Positions 43,642-51,656 of a stretch of 64,000 bases of DNA are shown in pieces. Made by a program: the position numbers and the translations under genes. The stretch comes from an uncultured Acetatifactor sp. (lineage in GTDB: Bacteria > Bacillota > Clostridia > Lachnospirales > Lachnospiraceae). Under the pieces are notes generated by a model. The model made no database searches. It was given only the letters and a program-made list of their open reading frames with translations, and was not told the DNA's origin. Location of the stretch: the NCBI GenBank assembly GCA_910587555.1, contig CAJULV010000012.1:1-64000 (forward strand), given 5' to 3'. Every line of letters starts with the position of its first letter. Positions within the stretch are counted from its first letter, which is position 1.

Positions 43642-44310
43642 TTATGCTTCCTCTTTTAGTCCCAGATACGTTACTTTTAAGATACCTTCCAGATGCGACA
43701 GCCAGCGGATAGCGGTTTCAGGCACCTCTTGATCGCATTCCAGCACGATAACGGCATTTCCGCCCTTGGAAGAGCGGTATAGCTGCATGGTGGCAATATT
43801 GATGGATTTGTGGCTTAACATGGATGTGATTTCGGTTACATGTCCGGGCTGGTCCAGATTGCTGACTACAAGAGTAGGATAATCTCCGGAGAAATTGGCG
43901 GGAAGTCCGTCAATCTCCGTGACGCGGATAGCGCCGCCCCCCACAGAAGCTGCCACGATTTCCATTTTTCGTCCGTCTGTCCCGGTCAGGTGCAGTTTTA
44001 CGGAGTTGGGATGTACTTCTCCCAAATCAATGCCGGACATACGATATTGCATTCCGTTTTCTTCGGCATACCGAAAACTGTCCGCAATCCTGGAATCATC
44101 TACCGGAAAGCCCAGAAGTCCGGCGATCAATGCCTTGTCTGTTCCATGTCCCTTGCCGGTGGCAAGAAATGAGCCATGGAAATAAATATCCGCATCCTGC
44201 ACGGGAGTGCCCAGCAGCTTTCGCGCGATGTTTCCTATTTTGGCTGCTCCGGCAGTGTGGGAGCTGGAGGGGCCCACCATAACGGGGCCGATGATGTCAA
44301 ATGAATTCAT
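43642..44310 (-). CDS. sdaAB: L-serine dehydratase beta subunit
   Basis: Subunit of 222 aa. The start FDIIGPVMVGPSSSHTAGAAKI is the family hallmark. The C-terminal part (about 148-222) is an ACT domain (PTLVVSNLDQPGHVTEITSMLS) that probably senses serine or another amino acid. It is first in the sdaAB-sdaAA transcript and is divergent from the RNase P RNA gene. Promoter not obvious. Confidence 0.95.
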   Translation of the reverse strand: MNSFDIIGPVMVGPSSSHTAGAAKIGNIARKLLGTPVQDADIYFHGSFLATGKGHGTDKALIAGLLGFPVDDSRIADSFRYAEENGMQYRMSGIDLGEVHPNSVKLHLTGTDGRKMEIVAASVGGGAIRVTEIDGLPANFSGDYPTLVVSNLDQPGHVTEITSMLSHKSINIATMQLYRSSKGGNAVIVLECDQEVPETAIRWLSHLEGILKVTYLGLKEEA

Positions 44311-44417
44311 AGCTTCAGGTTCCTCTTTTATACAGATGGTTTCTATGGGACTGGTTCTGTTTCTACTATATCTTAGTTTCGGAGAAATTGCAAGCAGATA
44401 CCGGAAATATAATTTGC

Positions 44418-44446
44418 TTGAAATTTGGGAAGATTACCTTTATAAT
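44418..44446 (+). promoter_or_regulatory. sigma-A promoter of rnpB
   Basis: TTGAAA (44418-44423), a 17-base spacer and TATAAT (44441-44446). The expected start of transcription falls on GGTGAG at 44453, which is also the 5' strand of RNase P helix P1. Confidence 0.9.
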
Positions 44447-44452
44447 GGGATT

Positions 44453-44837
44453 GGTGAGTCAGATAAATAATCGCGGCCGCATATCCGATTCAGTGCAGTG
44501 CCCTGACGGAATGCGGGTGAGGAAAGTCCGGGCTTCACAGGGCAGGATGCCGGATAACGTCCGGTGGAGGTGACTCCAAGGCCAGTGCAACAGAAATATA
44601 CAGCAGGAAATATATGCCTCGGCATGATTTCCTGTAATGGTGGAAAGGCAGTGTAAGAGACTACCGTCCGTCCGGTAACGGGCGGAGCCATGTAAACCCC
44701 ATCCGAAGCAAGACCAGAACGAAGGCGACAGGCCGGCCCGGCCTGCTTTCAGGTAGGTCGCTGGATGCGGCTGGTAACAGCCGTACTAGATAGATGATTA
44801 TTCACGACATAACCCGGCTTATCGTCCGGCTCACCGC
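44453..44837 (+). ncRNA. rnpB: RNase P RNA
   Basis: Catalytic RNA that matures tRNA 5' ends. The universal core GAGGAAAGTCCGGGCTTCAC is at about 44519, with GAAGCAAGACCAGAACGAAG in the CR IV/V region and ACCCGGCTTATCG at the 3' side. Helix P1 can be drawn between GGTGAGTC (44453) and GGCTCACC (ending 44835), with further pairing inside. Ends are estimated from the promoter and from P1 and could be off by a few bases. A terminator hairpin follows directly. Confidence 0.93.
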
Positions 44838-44839
44838 TT

Positions 44840-44884
44840 AAATGCCGGAAATGCTTGATTTTACAGGCTTTTCCGGTATTTCTT
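44840..44884 (+). terminator. intrinsic terminator of rnpB
   Basis: AAATGCCGGAAA (44840-44851) pairs with TTTCCGGTATTT (44870-44881), with one G-T pair, and then TCTT follows. Confidence 0.8.
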
Positions 44885-44887
44885 AAT

Positions 44888-45058
44888 TCAGGCTTCTTCC
44901 AGGAATTCCTCCGTGACACCTAAATGTTCAGCTGATTCTGCAATATTCTGGCAGTGATGTTTATAGGCATCAAGAATTCCCATAAGGTCAATGAGCCTAT
45001 CATAGGCATGAACACGTCCAAAACGTTCCTGTTTCCTATTGTTTTCAAATAAAACAGA
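44888..45058 (-). pseudogene. coding-like fragment, unknown family
   Basis: A minus-strand frame of 56 residues ending at 44888 reads as protein: SVLFENNRKQERFGRVHAYD, then RLIDLMGILDAYKHHCQNIA and ESAEHLGVTEEFLEEA. It resembles the C-terminal part of ImmA/IrrE-type or similar mobile-element proteins in style, but I cannot assign a family. A stop codon lies directly upstream at 45059-45061 and there is no start codon, so it is a truncated remnant. Confidence 0.35.
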
Positions 45059-45059
45059 T

Positions 45060-45094
45060 TAAAAATTTTCGTCCCGGTTCGGTGAAGAGCCGGG
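45060..45094 (-). terminator. intrinsic terminator of the chemotaxis receptor gene
   Basis: CCCGGTTC (45073-45080) and GAGCCGGG (45087-45094) form an 8-bp stem with one G-T pair and a 6-base loop. On the minus strand it is followed by GAAAATTTTT, which fits termination of the leftward transcript about 120 bases beyond the receptor stop. Confidence 0.7.
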
Positions 45095-45217
45095 GCGCCT
45101 GTTATCCAAGATGGAGTTGTAATTTCAAGGCATCCTGTAAACCAGGACAGCACGTTCATTGGGCTGTACTTCCACTTGGGAAAGAGGGGTAGGGGCAGGT
45201 CTAGTTAAATAAATGCT

Positions 45218-47191
45218 TTATTCCGTGGACAGTGTGAACTGTTCCACCAGCTGTTTCAGGCCTGCCGCCTCGGCGGAAAGCTGTTCGCTTGCGGACGCAC
45301 CCTCCTGGGCGGTGGCGCTGTTGTTCTGGACCACTATGGATATCTGGTTGATTCCTTCGGATACCTGCCATACAGCCTCGGCCTGTTCATTGGATACCGT
45401 TGCGATGTTGTCAATGGAATTCACAACGGACTGAATGCTGTTTACCACTCCGGACAGGATATCGGCGGTCTCCTTGGCAATGCCGGAACCCTCGTGTACC
45501 GCCAGGGAAGAGCGCTCGATGAGGGCGGAGGTGTTTTTGGAAGCCTGGGCGGATTTACCGGCCAGGTTGCGGACTTCTTCGGCCACCACGGCAAAACCTT
45601 TGCCGGCCGTTCCGGCCCTGGCAGCTTCCACAGCGGCGTTCAGTGCCAGGATATTGGTCTGGAAGGCGATATCTTCTATGGTTTTCAGTATCTTTTCGAT
45701 CTCATTGGAACAGGTCTGGATATTATTCATGGCATCCATCAGCTTCTGCATCTGCTGATTGCATTGGGATACTTCTTCGCCTGCTCGGTGGGTCTGGGAA
45801 CGGACTTCCACTGCGCCGGCGGCGGTATGCTTTGCCTGGGAAGAAATCTCAGTGACCTGGGAGGCCAGTTCTTCCACTGCGCTGGCCTGCTCCACAGTTC
45901 CCTGGCTGAGTGTCTGGGCACTGGAAGACAGCTGGCTGCTGGCAGAAGCAACCTGGTTGGAGGAAGCGTTCACCTGGCGTATGATATGGCTTAACTCTAC
46001 CTTCATATGGCGCATGGAGAACAGGATATTCCGGAAACTGCCCACATACACTTCTTCCCGGCTGGTGTGGACATCCAGATTCTGGTTGGCAAGCTGGGTC
46101 AGCAGGTAGCTGATGTCGTTGATAACGGTGCCCAGGCCTTCTACCAGGGAAGTGGTGGAGCGGGCAAGCATGCCTGTCTCGTCTTTGCTGTTGATTTTCG
46201 GCATGGGTGTCTCCAGATCGCCTTCCACCAGTAACTGCATCCGTTTGGCGCAGGCTTTCATGGGCTTGCTGATACTGCCTGCCAGAAGCAGGGCGACCAC
46301 GATGGATATGAGGACGCTTCCGATCATTACCAGGATGTTGATGGCCATGCCTTTGTATGTAGTGGACAGGTAATTCAGCTGGGGAGCGGTGACCGCGATG
46401 CTCCATCCGTCCGTCCCGTTCACCGGCGCATAAGCCATAAACATTTTGCCGGCGGAACTGTCATAGCTTCCGAAGCCATTTTCACCCCGACGCATGGCGG
46501 CGTGAAGACTGGCAAGGTCTTTCAGGGAGGAGTCGCTTCCGGACTCGGCTTCAATGTTCTGAACCGTGATGGTATCCAGGGTAATATCGGCGATGGTGTC
46601 ACCGGATTTGTTGATCATATAGGCCCTGCTGTTTTCTCCGATCTGAATGGAAGAGACAATGTTGTTCAGGAAGGTCTCGGGGGGAACAAAGTAGACTACG
46701 CCTGCGATGGTGCCGCCATGGGTTCCGTCGGCATAGAGCGGGGCCGCAACCATAATGGACAGTTCACCTGTTATCTTGCTGATTAAAGGCTCCGATACAT
46801 AGATATTGCCCTGCATGGCCTGCTGCACATATTCACGGTCGGAATAATCCTTACCGTCAAAAATACTGATGCCGTCCGTGCCGATGATATTTCCTCTCTG
46901 GAAGTTGTGCATGGAGCAGCGTTCGTCGATGATGGATTTTTTCTCTTCCGGTGAGATTTCCGGATCGGATAACTGGGGAATGCAGCCTGTATCCATAGCC
47001 ACGTTGCGGTAAGCGGTGAGTTCCTGTTCCACGCGCTCTGCCGCCAGAACTGCGGTTTCGCTCATCATGTGATCCACGGTGGTAATGGTGCTGCGGTAAT
47101 TGGGAATAATGCCGGAAATGCCTGCTGCAACCAGGGCTGTCACCACGGTCACGATGAGGCATAAGGTGATTTTGGTGCGAATGCTTTTCAT
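45218..47191 (-). CDS. methyl-accepting chemotaxis protein, dCACHE type
   Basis: Receptor of 657 aa. A membrane segment at about 7-28 and one at about 283-305 bracket an extracytoplasmic dCACHE-like sensor (SDREYVQQAMQGNIYVSEPL, IGENSRAYMINKSGDTIAD), typical of receptors for amino acids or other small ligands. HAMP is at about 305-360. The signalling domain has the hairpin-tip sequence IEDIAFQTNILALNAAVEAA and AEEVRNLAGKSAQAS. No chemotaxis or flagellar gene is near. It has its own promoter. Confidence 0.95.
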   Translation of the reverse strand: MKSIRTKITLCLIVTVVTALVAAGISGIIPNYRSTITTVDHMMSETAVLAAERVEQELTAYRNVAMDTGCIPQLSDPEISPEEKKSIIDERCSMHNFQRGNIIGTDGISIFDGKDYSDREYVQQAMQGNIYVSEPLISKITGELSIMVAAPLYADGTHGGTIAGVVYFVPPETFLNNIVSSIQIGENSRAYMINKSGDTIADITLDTITVQNIEAESGSDSSLKDLASLHAAMRRGENGFGSYDSSAGKMFMAYAPVNGTDGWSIAVTAPQLNYLSTTYKGMAINILVMIGSVLISIVVALLLAGSISKPMKACAKRMQLLVEGDLETPMPKINSKDETGMLARSTTSLVEGLGTVINDISYLLTQLANQNLDVHTSREEVYVGSFRNILFSMRHMKVELSHIIRQVNASSNQVASASSQLSSSAQTLSQGTVEQASAVEELASQVTEISSQAKHTAAGAVEVRSQTHRAGEEVSQCNQQMQKLMDAMNNIQTCSNEIEKILKTIEDIAFQTNILALNAAVEAARAGTAGKGFAVVAEEVRNLAGKSAQASKNTSALIERSSLAVHEGSGIAKETADILSGVVNSIQSVVNSIDNIATVSNEQAEAVWQVSEGINQISIVVQNNSATAQEGASASEQLSAEAAGLKQLVEQFTLSTE

Positions 47192-47250
47192 GTTGTCTTA
47201 CCCTCACTTGTGTCAGTTGTTTTTGGTTTTAGAATAAACCATATATTGAT

Positions 47251-47280
47251 ATTATACGAGCGTGTACTTGTGTTTGTCAA
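47251..47280 (-). promoter_or_regulatory. sigma-A promoter of the receptor gene
   Basis: On the minus strand TTGACA (47275-47280) and TATAAT (47251-47256) are separated by 18 bases. Both hexamers match consensus. Confidence 0.85.
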
Positions 47281-47289
47281 CCCTTAGAG

Positions 47290-47339
47290 GTGTTTGAAAA
47301 TTCATCCCTGCCATCTGCCGGAAAGCAGTTTTCAAACAC
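47290..47339. repeat. 11-bp perfect inverted repeat
   Basis: GTGTTTGAAAA (47290-47300) pairs with TTTTCAAACAC (47329-47339) around a 28-base loop, in the divergent gap between the receptor and the BMP-domain gene. It may be a binding site or a hairpin. The rest of the 384-base gap contains only the two promoters. Confidence 0.5.
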
Positions 47340-47384
47340 GCTCCAGGGTGTTCGGAAAACAACATCACTTTCTTTTCTTTTTTC

Positions 47385-47413
47385 TTGCAATTCTTTCCAT
47401 CCTTTCTTATAAT
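47385..47413 (+). promoter_or_regulatory. sigma-A promoter of the BMP-domain gene
   Basis: TTGCAA (47385-47390), a 17-base spacer and TATAAT (47408-47413). The leader to ATG 47576 is about 155 bases, long enough to hold regulation, though no riboswitch was recognised. Confidence 0.75.
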
Positions 47414-47575
47414 AAGGATAGAAATCTGGACATATGATAGTTTGGGAGGATACTATATTCAGCAGGAAGGAAAAGCAGTTTCCTGTATTCTGATTTATGG
47501 AGAAGTGTTCCTGATGTGCAGGACAACGGCGCGGAAACGCGTGTATTACCGAACTGAAACGGGAGGAAATTTATC

Positions 47576-49483
47576 ATGGCAAAAGACGATTATCTGAAAG
47601 CGTTTAAAATGGGAAAGAAGGACTATCAGTCCAGGATGTTTAAGGGAGAGAAACCCACATTGCAGGTACTTGACGATTTTATGCCGGAGAAGGGTACCTA
47701 TCATGAGGTGCCGCTGGGGCTGGTCCAGGTGCCCATAGCGCAGATTGTGGGGACGAAGACCGTAGGGCGGAGCAGTTCTTTCGCGGGGAATTTTATGCCG
47801 ATTCTATGGGAAGACACGGAATTTGCGTTTAAGTGGATTAATCTCAGTGAGAGCCAGAAGGAAGAAGGTATCCGGGATCCCATCAAGGCCTATGAATATA
47901 TGAATAAATTCTATGTGGAGGAAGGCAATAAGCGAGTCAGTGTCATGAAATATTTCGGCGCGGTCTCCATTCCGGGCAATGTGACCCGGATTGTGCCGAA
48001 GCGCACGGAAGAAAAAGAAAATAAGATTTACTATGAGTTTATGGATTTTTATCAGTATGCGCCCATTAATTACATCTGGTTTTCGCAGGAGGGAAGCTTT
48101 GCGAAGCTGGTAGAGGCTGTGGGGAAGGAACCGGGGCAGGTGTGGACGGAGGATGAGCTGCTGAAATTCAGCGCCCTTTACACCCGCTTTACATCAGAGT
48201 ACGAGGCTAAGGGCGGCGGCAAACTGAAAATTACGGAGGGAGATGCTTTCCTGGCGTTTATTTCTCTTCACGGATATGACGCGGTGGACGAGAAGACTAC
48301 CAACGAGCTTCGGAATCTGGTTGCGAAGACCTGGGAGGAATTTGAACTTCTGCAGGAGGAGGGGGATATTGAGCTGAAGATGACGCCCAGCCATGAGAAG
48401 AAACCGCTTCCGCTGCTGAGCAGGCTGCTCCCGCTGAGTACGCCCAAGCTGAAGGTAGCGTTTATCTATGAGAAGACACCGGGAACTTCGGCATGGACCT
48501 ATGCGCATGAACTGGGAAGGCAGTATGTGGAGCAGATCTTTTCGGATGAGCTGACCACTGTGTGCTATGAGAACGGAACCGAGGAGAATGTGGGTTCCCT
48601 GATAGAGAAAGCCATTGATTCCGGCTGCAAGCTGATTTTTACCACTACGCCTCCCTTTGTGCAGGCCAGTGTGAAAGCGGCGATTGCCAACCCGGAGGTG
48701 CGTATTTTAAACTGCTCGCTGAATACTTCCCACAGGTACATCCGTACATATTATTCGCGGATGCATGAGGCAAAGTTCCTGATGGGCGCCATCGCGGGGG
48801 CCATGGCGGAGAACAGCAGGCTGACATATATTGCGGATTATCCCATATTCGGCTCCATCGCAAACATCAACGCGTTTGCGCTGGGGGCAAAGATGATCAA
48901 TCCCAGGGCAAAGGTTTATCTGGAGTGGTCTACCATGAAGGAGGTGGATCTGGATAAAAAAATAAGGGAGACCGGTTCCTCCTGTATCTCCGGCCGGGAT
49001 ATGGTGATTCCGGAGGAAGCGTCGCGGTTTTTCGGGATTTACCATGTGGACGGGGAGCATACGAGAAATCTTGCCATGCCGCTGTACCATTGGGGAAAGT
49101 TTTATGAGCAGCTTCTCCGGACGATTATCGACGGGACATGGAAGTACGACGACGACACCGGCACCACAAAGGCGATCAATTACTGGTGGGGGATGTCTGC
49201 GGGGGTAATCGACGTGGTATGCTCCAGACAGCTGCCCATTGGAACCAGGCGGTTGGTGGAGCTGCTGAAGGCTACTATCAGCTCGGACCGTTTCAATCCG
49301 TTTTCAGGCATTCTGTACTCTCAGGACGGCATGGTGCAGGCAGATCCCAACGGCAGCATGCTTCCGGAGGACATCATGACCATGGACTGGCTGGCGGAAA
49401 ATGTAATCGGTTCCATTCCGACCAAGGAAGAATTGACGGAGAAGGCAGAGCCTGTCATTAAGCAGCAGGGTGTAAAGGGCTGA
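47576..49483 (+). CDS. cytoplasmic BMP-domain protein with ParB-like N-terminus
   Basis: Protein of 635 aa without signal peptide or lipobox. Residues about 35-140 resemble a ParB/sulfiredoxin-type module: VPIAQIVGTKTVGRSSSFAG, DPIKAYEYMNKFYVEEGNKR. The C-terminal part (about 290-600) is a basic-membrane-protein (PnrA/Med) fold: LKVAFIYEKTPGTSAWTYAH, LIFTTTPPFVQASVKAAIAN, INAFALGAKMINPRAKV and the pore-end WWGMSAGVIDVV. Extracellular BMP proteins bind nucleosides, so this one may sense a nucleoside inside the cell. No transporter genes are adjacent. The family is often annotated as a transporter component, which the missing signal peptide contradicts. Confidence 0.8.
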   Translation: MAKDDYLKAFKMGKKDYQSRMFKGEKPTLQVLDDFMPEKGTYHEVPLGLVQVPIAQIVGTKTVGRSSSFAGNFMPILWEDTEFAFKWINLSESQKEEGIRDPIKAYEYMNKFYVEEGNKRVSVMKYFGAVSIPGNVTRIVPKRTEEKENKIYYEFMDFYQYAPINYIWFSQEGSFAKLVEAVGKEPGQVWTEDELLKFSALYTRFTSEYEAKGGGKLKITEGDAFLAFISLHGYDAVDEKTTNELRNLVAKTWEEFELLQEEGDIELKMTPSHEKKPLPLLSRLLPLSTPKLKVAFIYEKTPGTSAWTYAHELGRQYVEQIFSDELTTVCYENGTEENVGSLIEKAIDSGCKLIFTTTPPFVQASVKAAIANPEVRILNCSLNTSHRYIRTYYSRMHEAKFLMGAIAGAMAENSRLTYIADYPIFGSIANINAFALGAKMINPRAKVYLEWSTMKEVDLDKKIRETGSSCISGRDMVIPEEASRFFGIYHVDGEHTRNLAMPLYHWGKFYEQLLRTIIDGTWKYDDDTGTTKAINYWWGMSAGVIDVVCSRQLPIGTRRLVELLKATISSDRFNPFSGILYSQDGMVQADPNGSMLPEDIMTMDWLAENVIGSIPTKEELTEKAEPVIKQQGVKG

Positions 49484-49710
49484 CGGTTTCATCACGGTTA
49501 CAGGATAGCTGCGGCGTCTCCCGGCGGAAGGCTGCCATTGCAGGAACCGGAAGACTCTGAGGACGGCCCAGGCGGGAGCGGTTATACAGGAGAAAATCAG
49601 AGGGAGCAGCCCTGTGCGGGGGTTTGTGCAGGGCTGCCTTCCGGGCAGGAAGCTTACAGGAAGAACCCGGCAGAAGGAGATGCCGCCAGCTGTGGGAAGA
49701 AAGGCTTGTT

Positions 49711-50331
49711 ATGAAGATAATGGTAATTGCGGACGAAGAGTCAAAGTATCTGTGGGATTTTTTTGAGAAAAGTATGCTGGATGGAATCGACCTGATTATA
49801 TCCTGCGGCGACCTGGATCCGCGGTACCTTTCTTTTCTGGTGACATTCGCCTCGGCGCCTGTTTTGTATGTACACGGAAATCATGATAAAAAGTATGAGC
49901 AGATTCCGCCTGAGGGCTGTATCTGCATTGAAGATCGGGTTTATGTCTACAATGGAGTGCGTATCCTGGGACTGGGGGGATCCATGCGTTATAAGCCGGG
50001 ACCGCACCAGTTTACGGAGAAGCAGATGGCAAAGCGGGTCAGGAAGCTGCGGTTCAAGCTGTTCCGCAAGGGAGGCTTTGACATATTGGTAACCCATTCG
50101 CCGGCCTACCAGCTCAATGACGGGCGGGACCTGCCGCATCAGGGGTTTAAGGTGTTCCGCACATTGATGGAAAAGTATCACCCCAAGTACTTTCTTCACG
50201 GGCATGTACACATGTCTTACGGAAGACAGCATAAGCGGTATGACAAATATATGGATACCCATATCATCAATGCTTTTGAGCGATGTGTGTTTGAATTTGA
50301 GGACGAGAACCCCCAGGAGCATATCCGCTGA
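49711..50331 (+). CDS. metallophosphoesterase (calcineurin-like)
   Basis: Phosphoesterase of 206 aa. Motifs: SCGDLDPRYL (GD), VHGNHDKKY (GNHD), FDILVTHSPAY (H) and LHGHVHMSYG (GHxH), which bind the dinuclear metal centre. The first motif DxH is replaced by ADEES. ATG 49711 follows GAAGAAAGG; the frame opens at 49624. Substrate unknown; small nucleotide or phosphodiester substrates are common in this family. Confidence 0.85.
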   Translation: MKIMVIADEESKYLWDFFEKSMLDGIDLIISCGDLDPRYLSFLVTFASAPVLYVHGNHDKKYEQIPPEGCICIEDRVYVYNGVRILGLGGSMRYKPGPHQFTEKQMAKRVRKLRFKLFRKGGFDILVTHSPAYQLNDGRDLPHQGFKVFRTLMEKYHPKYFLHGHVHMSYGRQHKRYDKYMDTHIINAFERCVFEFEDENPQEHIR

Positions 50332-50402
50332 GGCAGGTTCCGCTTATATGAGGGCACGGGCTTTCGACGGGGAATGTTTCCGCAGGTGCTGCAGGGGATG
50401 AA

Positions 50403-50551
50403 CTTTTGAAAAGTGATTTCTGCTGGACAGTAAAGCCGCAAAGACGCACGAGAGGAACTTTTATGAGTTCCCTTTCGAAATAAAAGTTTCTCTCATTACA
50501 GGTGTGTCGAAGCGGCTTTACTCTTTAGTGCTATCGCGCAGCGATTTAAAT
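50403..50551 (+). repeat. leader hairpin element, copy B
   Basis: Nested stems: AGTAAAGCCGC (50429-50439) with GCGGCTTTACT (50512-50522), GACGCAC with GTGTGTC, and GAGAGGAACTTTTAT with ATAAAAGTTTCTCTC. The tail of 29 bases (50523-50551) carries ATCGC-GCA-GCGAT. Flanks GCTGGAC (50423-50429 region) and GTCCAGC (about 50553-50559) add an outer repeat. This copy has no gene start after it: it lies 25 bases upstream of copy C. Confidence 0.75.
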
Positions 50552-50575
50552 AGTCCAGCTAAGAAATGTCAAGTG

Positions 50576-50724
50576 CTTTTGAAAAATGATTTCTGCTGGA
50601 CAGTAAAGCCGCAAAGACGCACGAGAGGAACTTTTATGAGTTCCCTTTCGAAATAAAAGTTTCTCTCATTACAGGTGTGTCGAAGCGGCTTTACTCTTTA
50701 GTGCTATCGCGCAGCGATTTAAAT
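50576..50724 (+). promoter_or_regulatory. leader hairpin element, copy C (before the isomerase)
   Basis: A 149-base copy of element B with a single base change (AAATG for AAGTG), offset by 173 bases. Its tail ends two bases before AGGAGG and 16 bases before ATG 50740, as in copy A before etfA. The gap 50332-50739 contains no gene, only these two elements. Confidence 0.75.
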
Positions 50725-50739
50725 TTAGGAGGAAAAAAG

Positions 50740-51633
50740 ATGCGTCTGATTACCACAACGGAAAAAACGGCCGAAATTTTCGGCGATGAAGAGAGTGTCC
50801 GCATCCTTGCGGAAGCGGGCTTTGATGCCATAGACTGGGGATTTTTTGAGATGGCTGCCGGAAAGGGGGCCTGGTGTACGGATGGCTGGAAGGAGCATGC
50901 GCTGCATTTGAAGAAGCTGGGGGAGGAATACGGGATTGCTTTCGGCCAGGCCCATGCGCCGTTTCCTTCTTCTTATGGGGAAGCCCGGGAGGATTCCGTG
51001 GCCCGGGAGCGGATTCTGCGGTCCATACACGCAGCTTCGCTGATGGGGATACGGAATATCGTTGTGCATCCCGTTCAGCATCTGACTTACGCAAAGGAAA
51101 AACAACGCCTGTGGGAAGAGAATCTGGCATTTTACCGCAGCCTTATCCCTTATTGCGAGGAATACGGCATCCGGGTCTGCGCGGAAAATATGTGGCAGTA
51201 CGATAACAGGCGCAGGTATATCGTGGACAGCGTCTGTTCCCAGCCGGAGGAATTCTGCGGATTGCTGGACGCGCTGGACAGCCCCTGGATTGTGGGATGC
51301 CTGGATTTGGGGCATTGTGCCCTGGTGGGTGTGGAGCCGGAGGACTTTATCCGGGCCATGGGAAAGGACAGGCTCCAGGCGCTCCATGTCCATGATGTGG
51401 ATTATCTTCACGACTGCCATACCATGCCTTTTACGAAGAACCTGGACTGGGAAGCCGTCACCCGGGCATTGGCGGAGATCGGATATCAAGGGGATTTCAC
51501 CTTTGAGGCGGACAGCTTTTATGAGGGATTCCCACCGCAGCTGGTGCCGGATGCCTGTAAGCTGATGGAGCGTACCGGAAGGTACCTGATCGGGCGGATC
51601 CTGGCATACGCTGACGGAGGACAGGGGGTATAG
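50740..51633 (+). CDS. sugar phosphate isomerase/epimerase, TIM barrel
   Basis: Xylose-isomerase-like TIM-barrel protein of 297 aa. Typical metal-ligand stretches are FGQAHAPFPSSY, NIVVHPVQHLTY, RVCAENMW, GCLDLGHCALVG, LQALHVHDVDYLHDCHTMPF and DFTFEADSFY, giving the E, D, H and E residues at the metal centre. Substrate unknown. AGGAGG precedes ATG 50740, directly after leader element C. The uronate catabolism genes lie after the next gene, so a role in a related sugar path is likely but unproven. Confidence 0.85.
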   Translation: MRLITTTEKTAEIFGDEESVRILAEAGFDAIDWGFFEMAAGKGAWCTDGWKEHALHLKKLGEEYGIAFGQAHAPFPSSYGEAREDSVARERILRSIHAASLMGIRNIVVHPVQHLTYAKEKQRLWEENLAFYRSLIPYCEEYGIRVCAENMWQYDNRRRYIVDSVCSQPEEFCGLLDALDSPWIVGCLDLGHCALVGVEPEDFIRAMGKDRLQALHVHDVDYLHDCHTMPFTKNLDWEAVTRALAEIGYQGDFTFEADSFYEGFPPQLVPDACKLMERTGRYLIGRILAYADGGQGV

Positions 51634-51656
51634 GAAGGGGACGTAACGCAAAAGAG

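Noticed and set aside
44920..45159. 79-codon minus-strand ORF near rnpB
   Set aside because: The neighbouring frame (44888-45058) has much better protein character, so this ORF is a shadow of the fragment.
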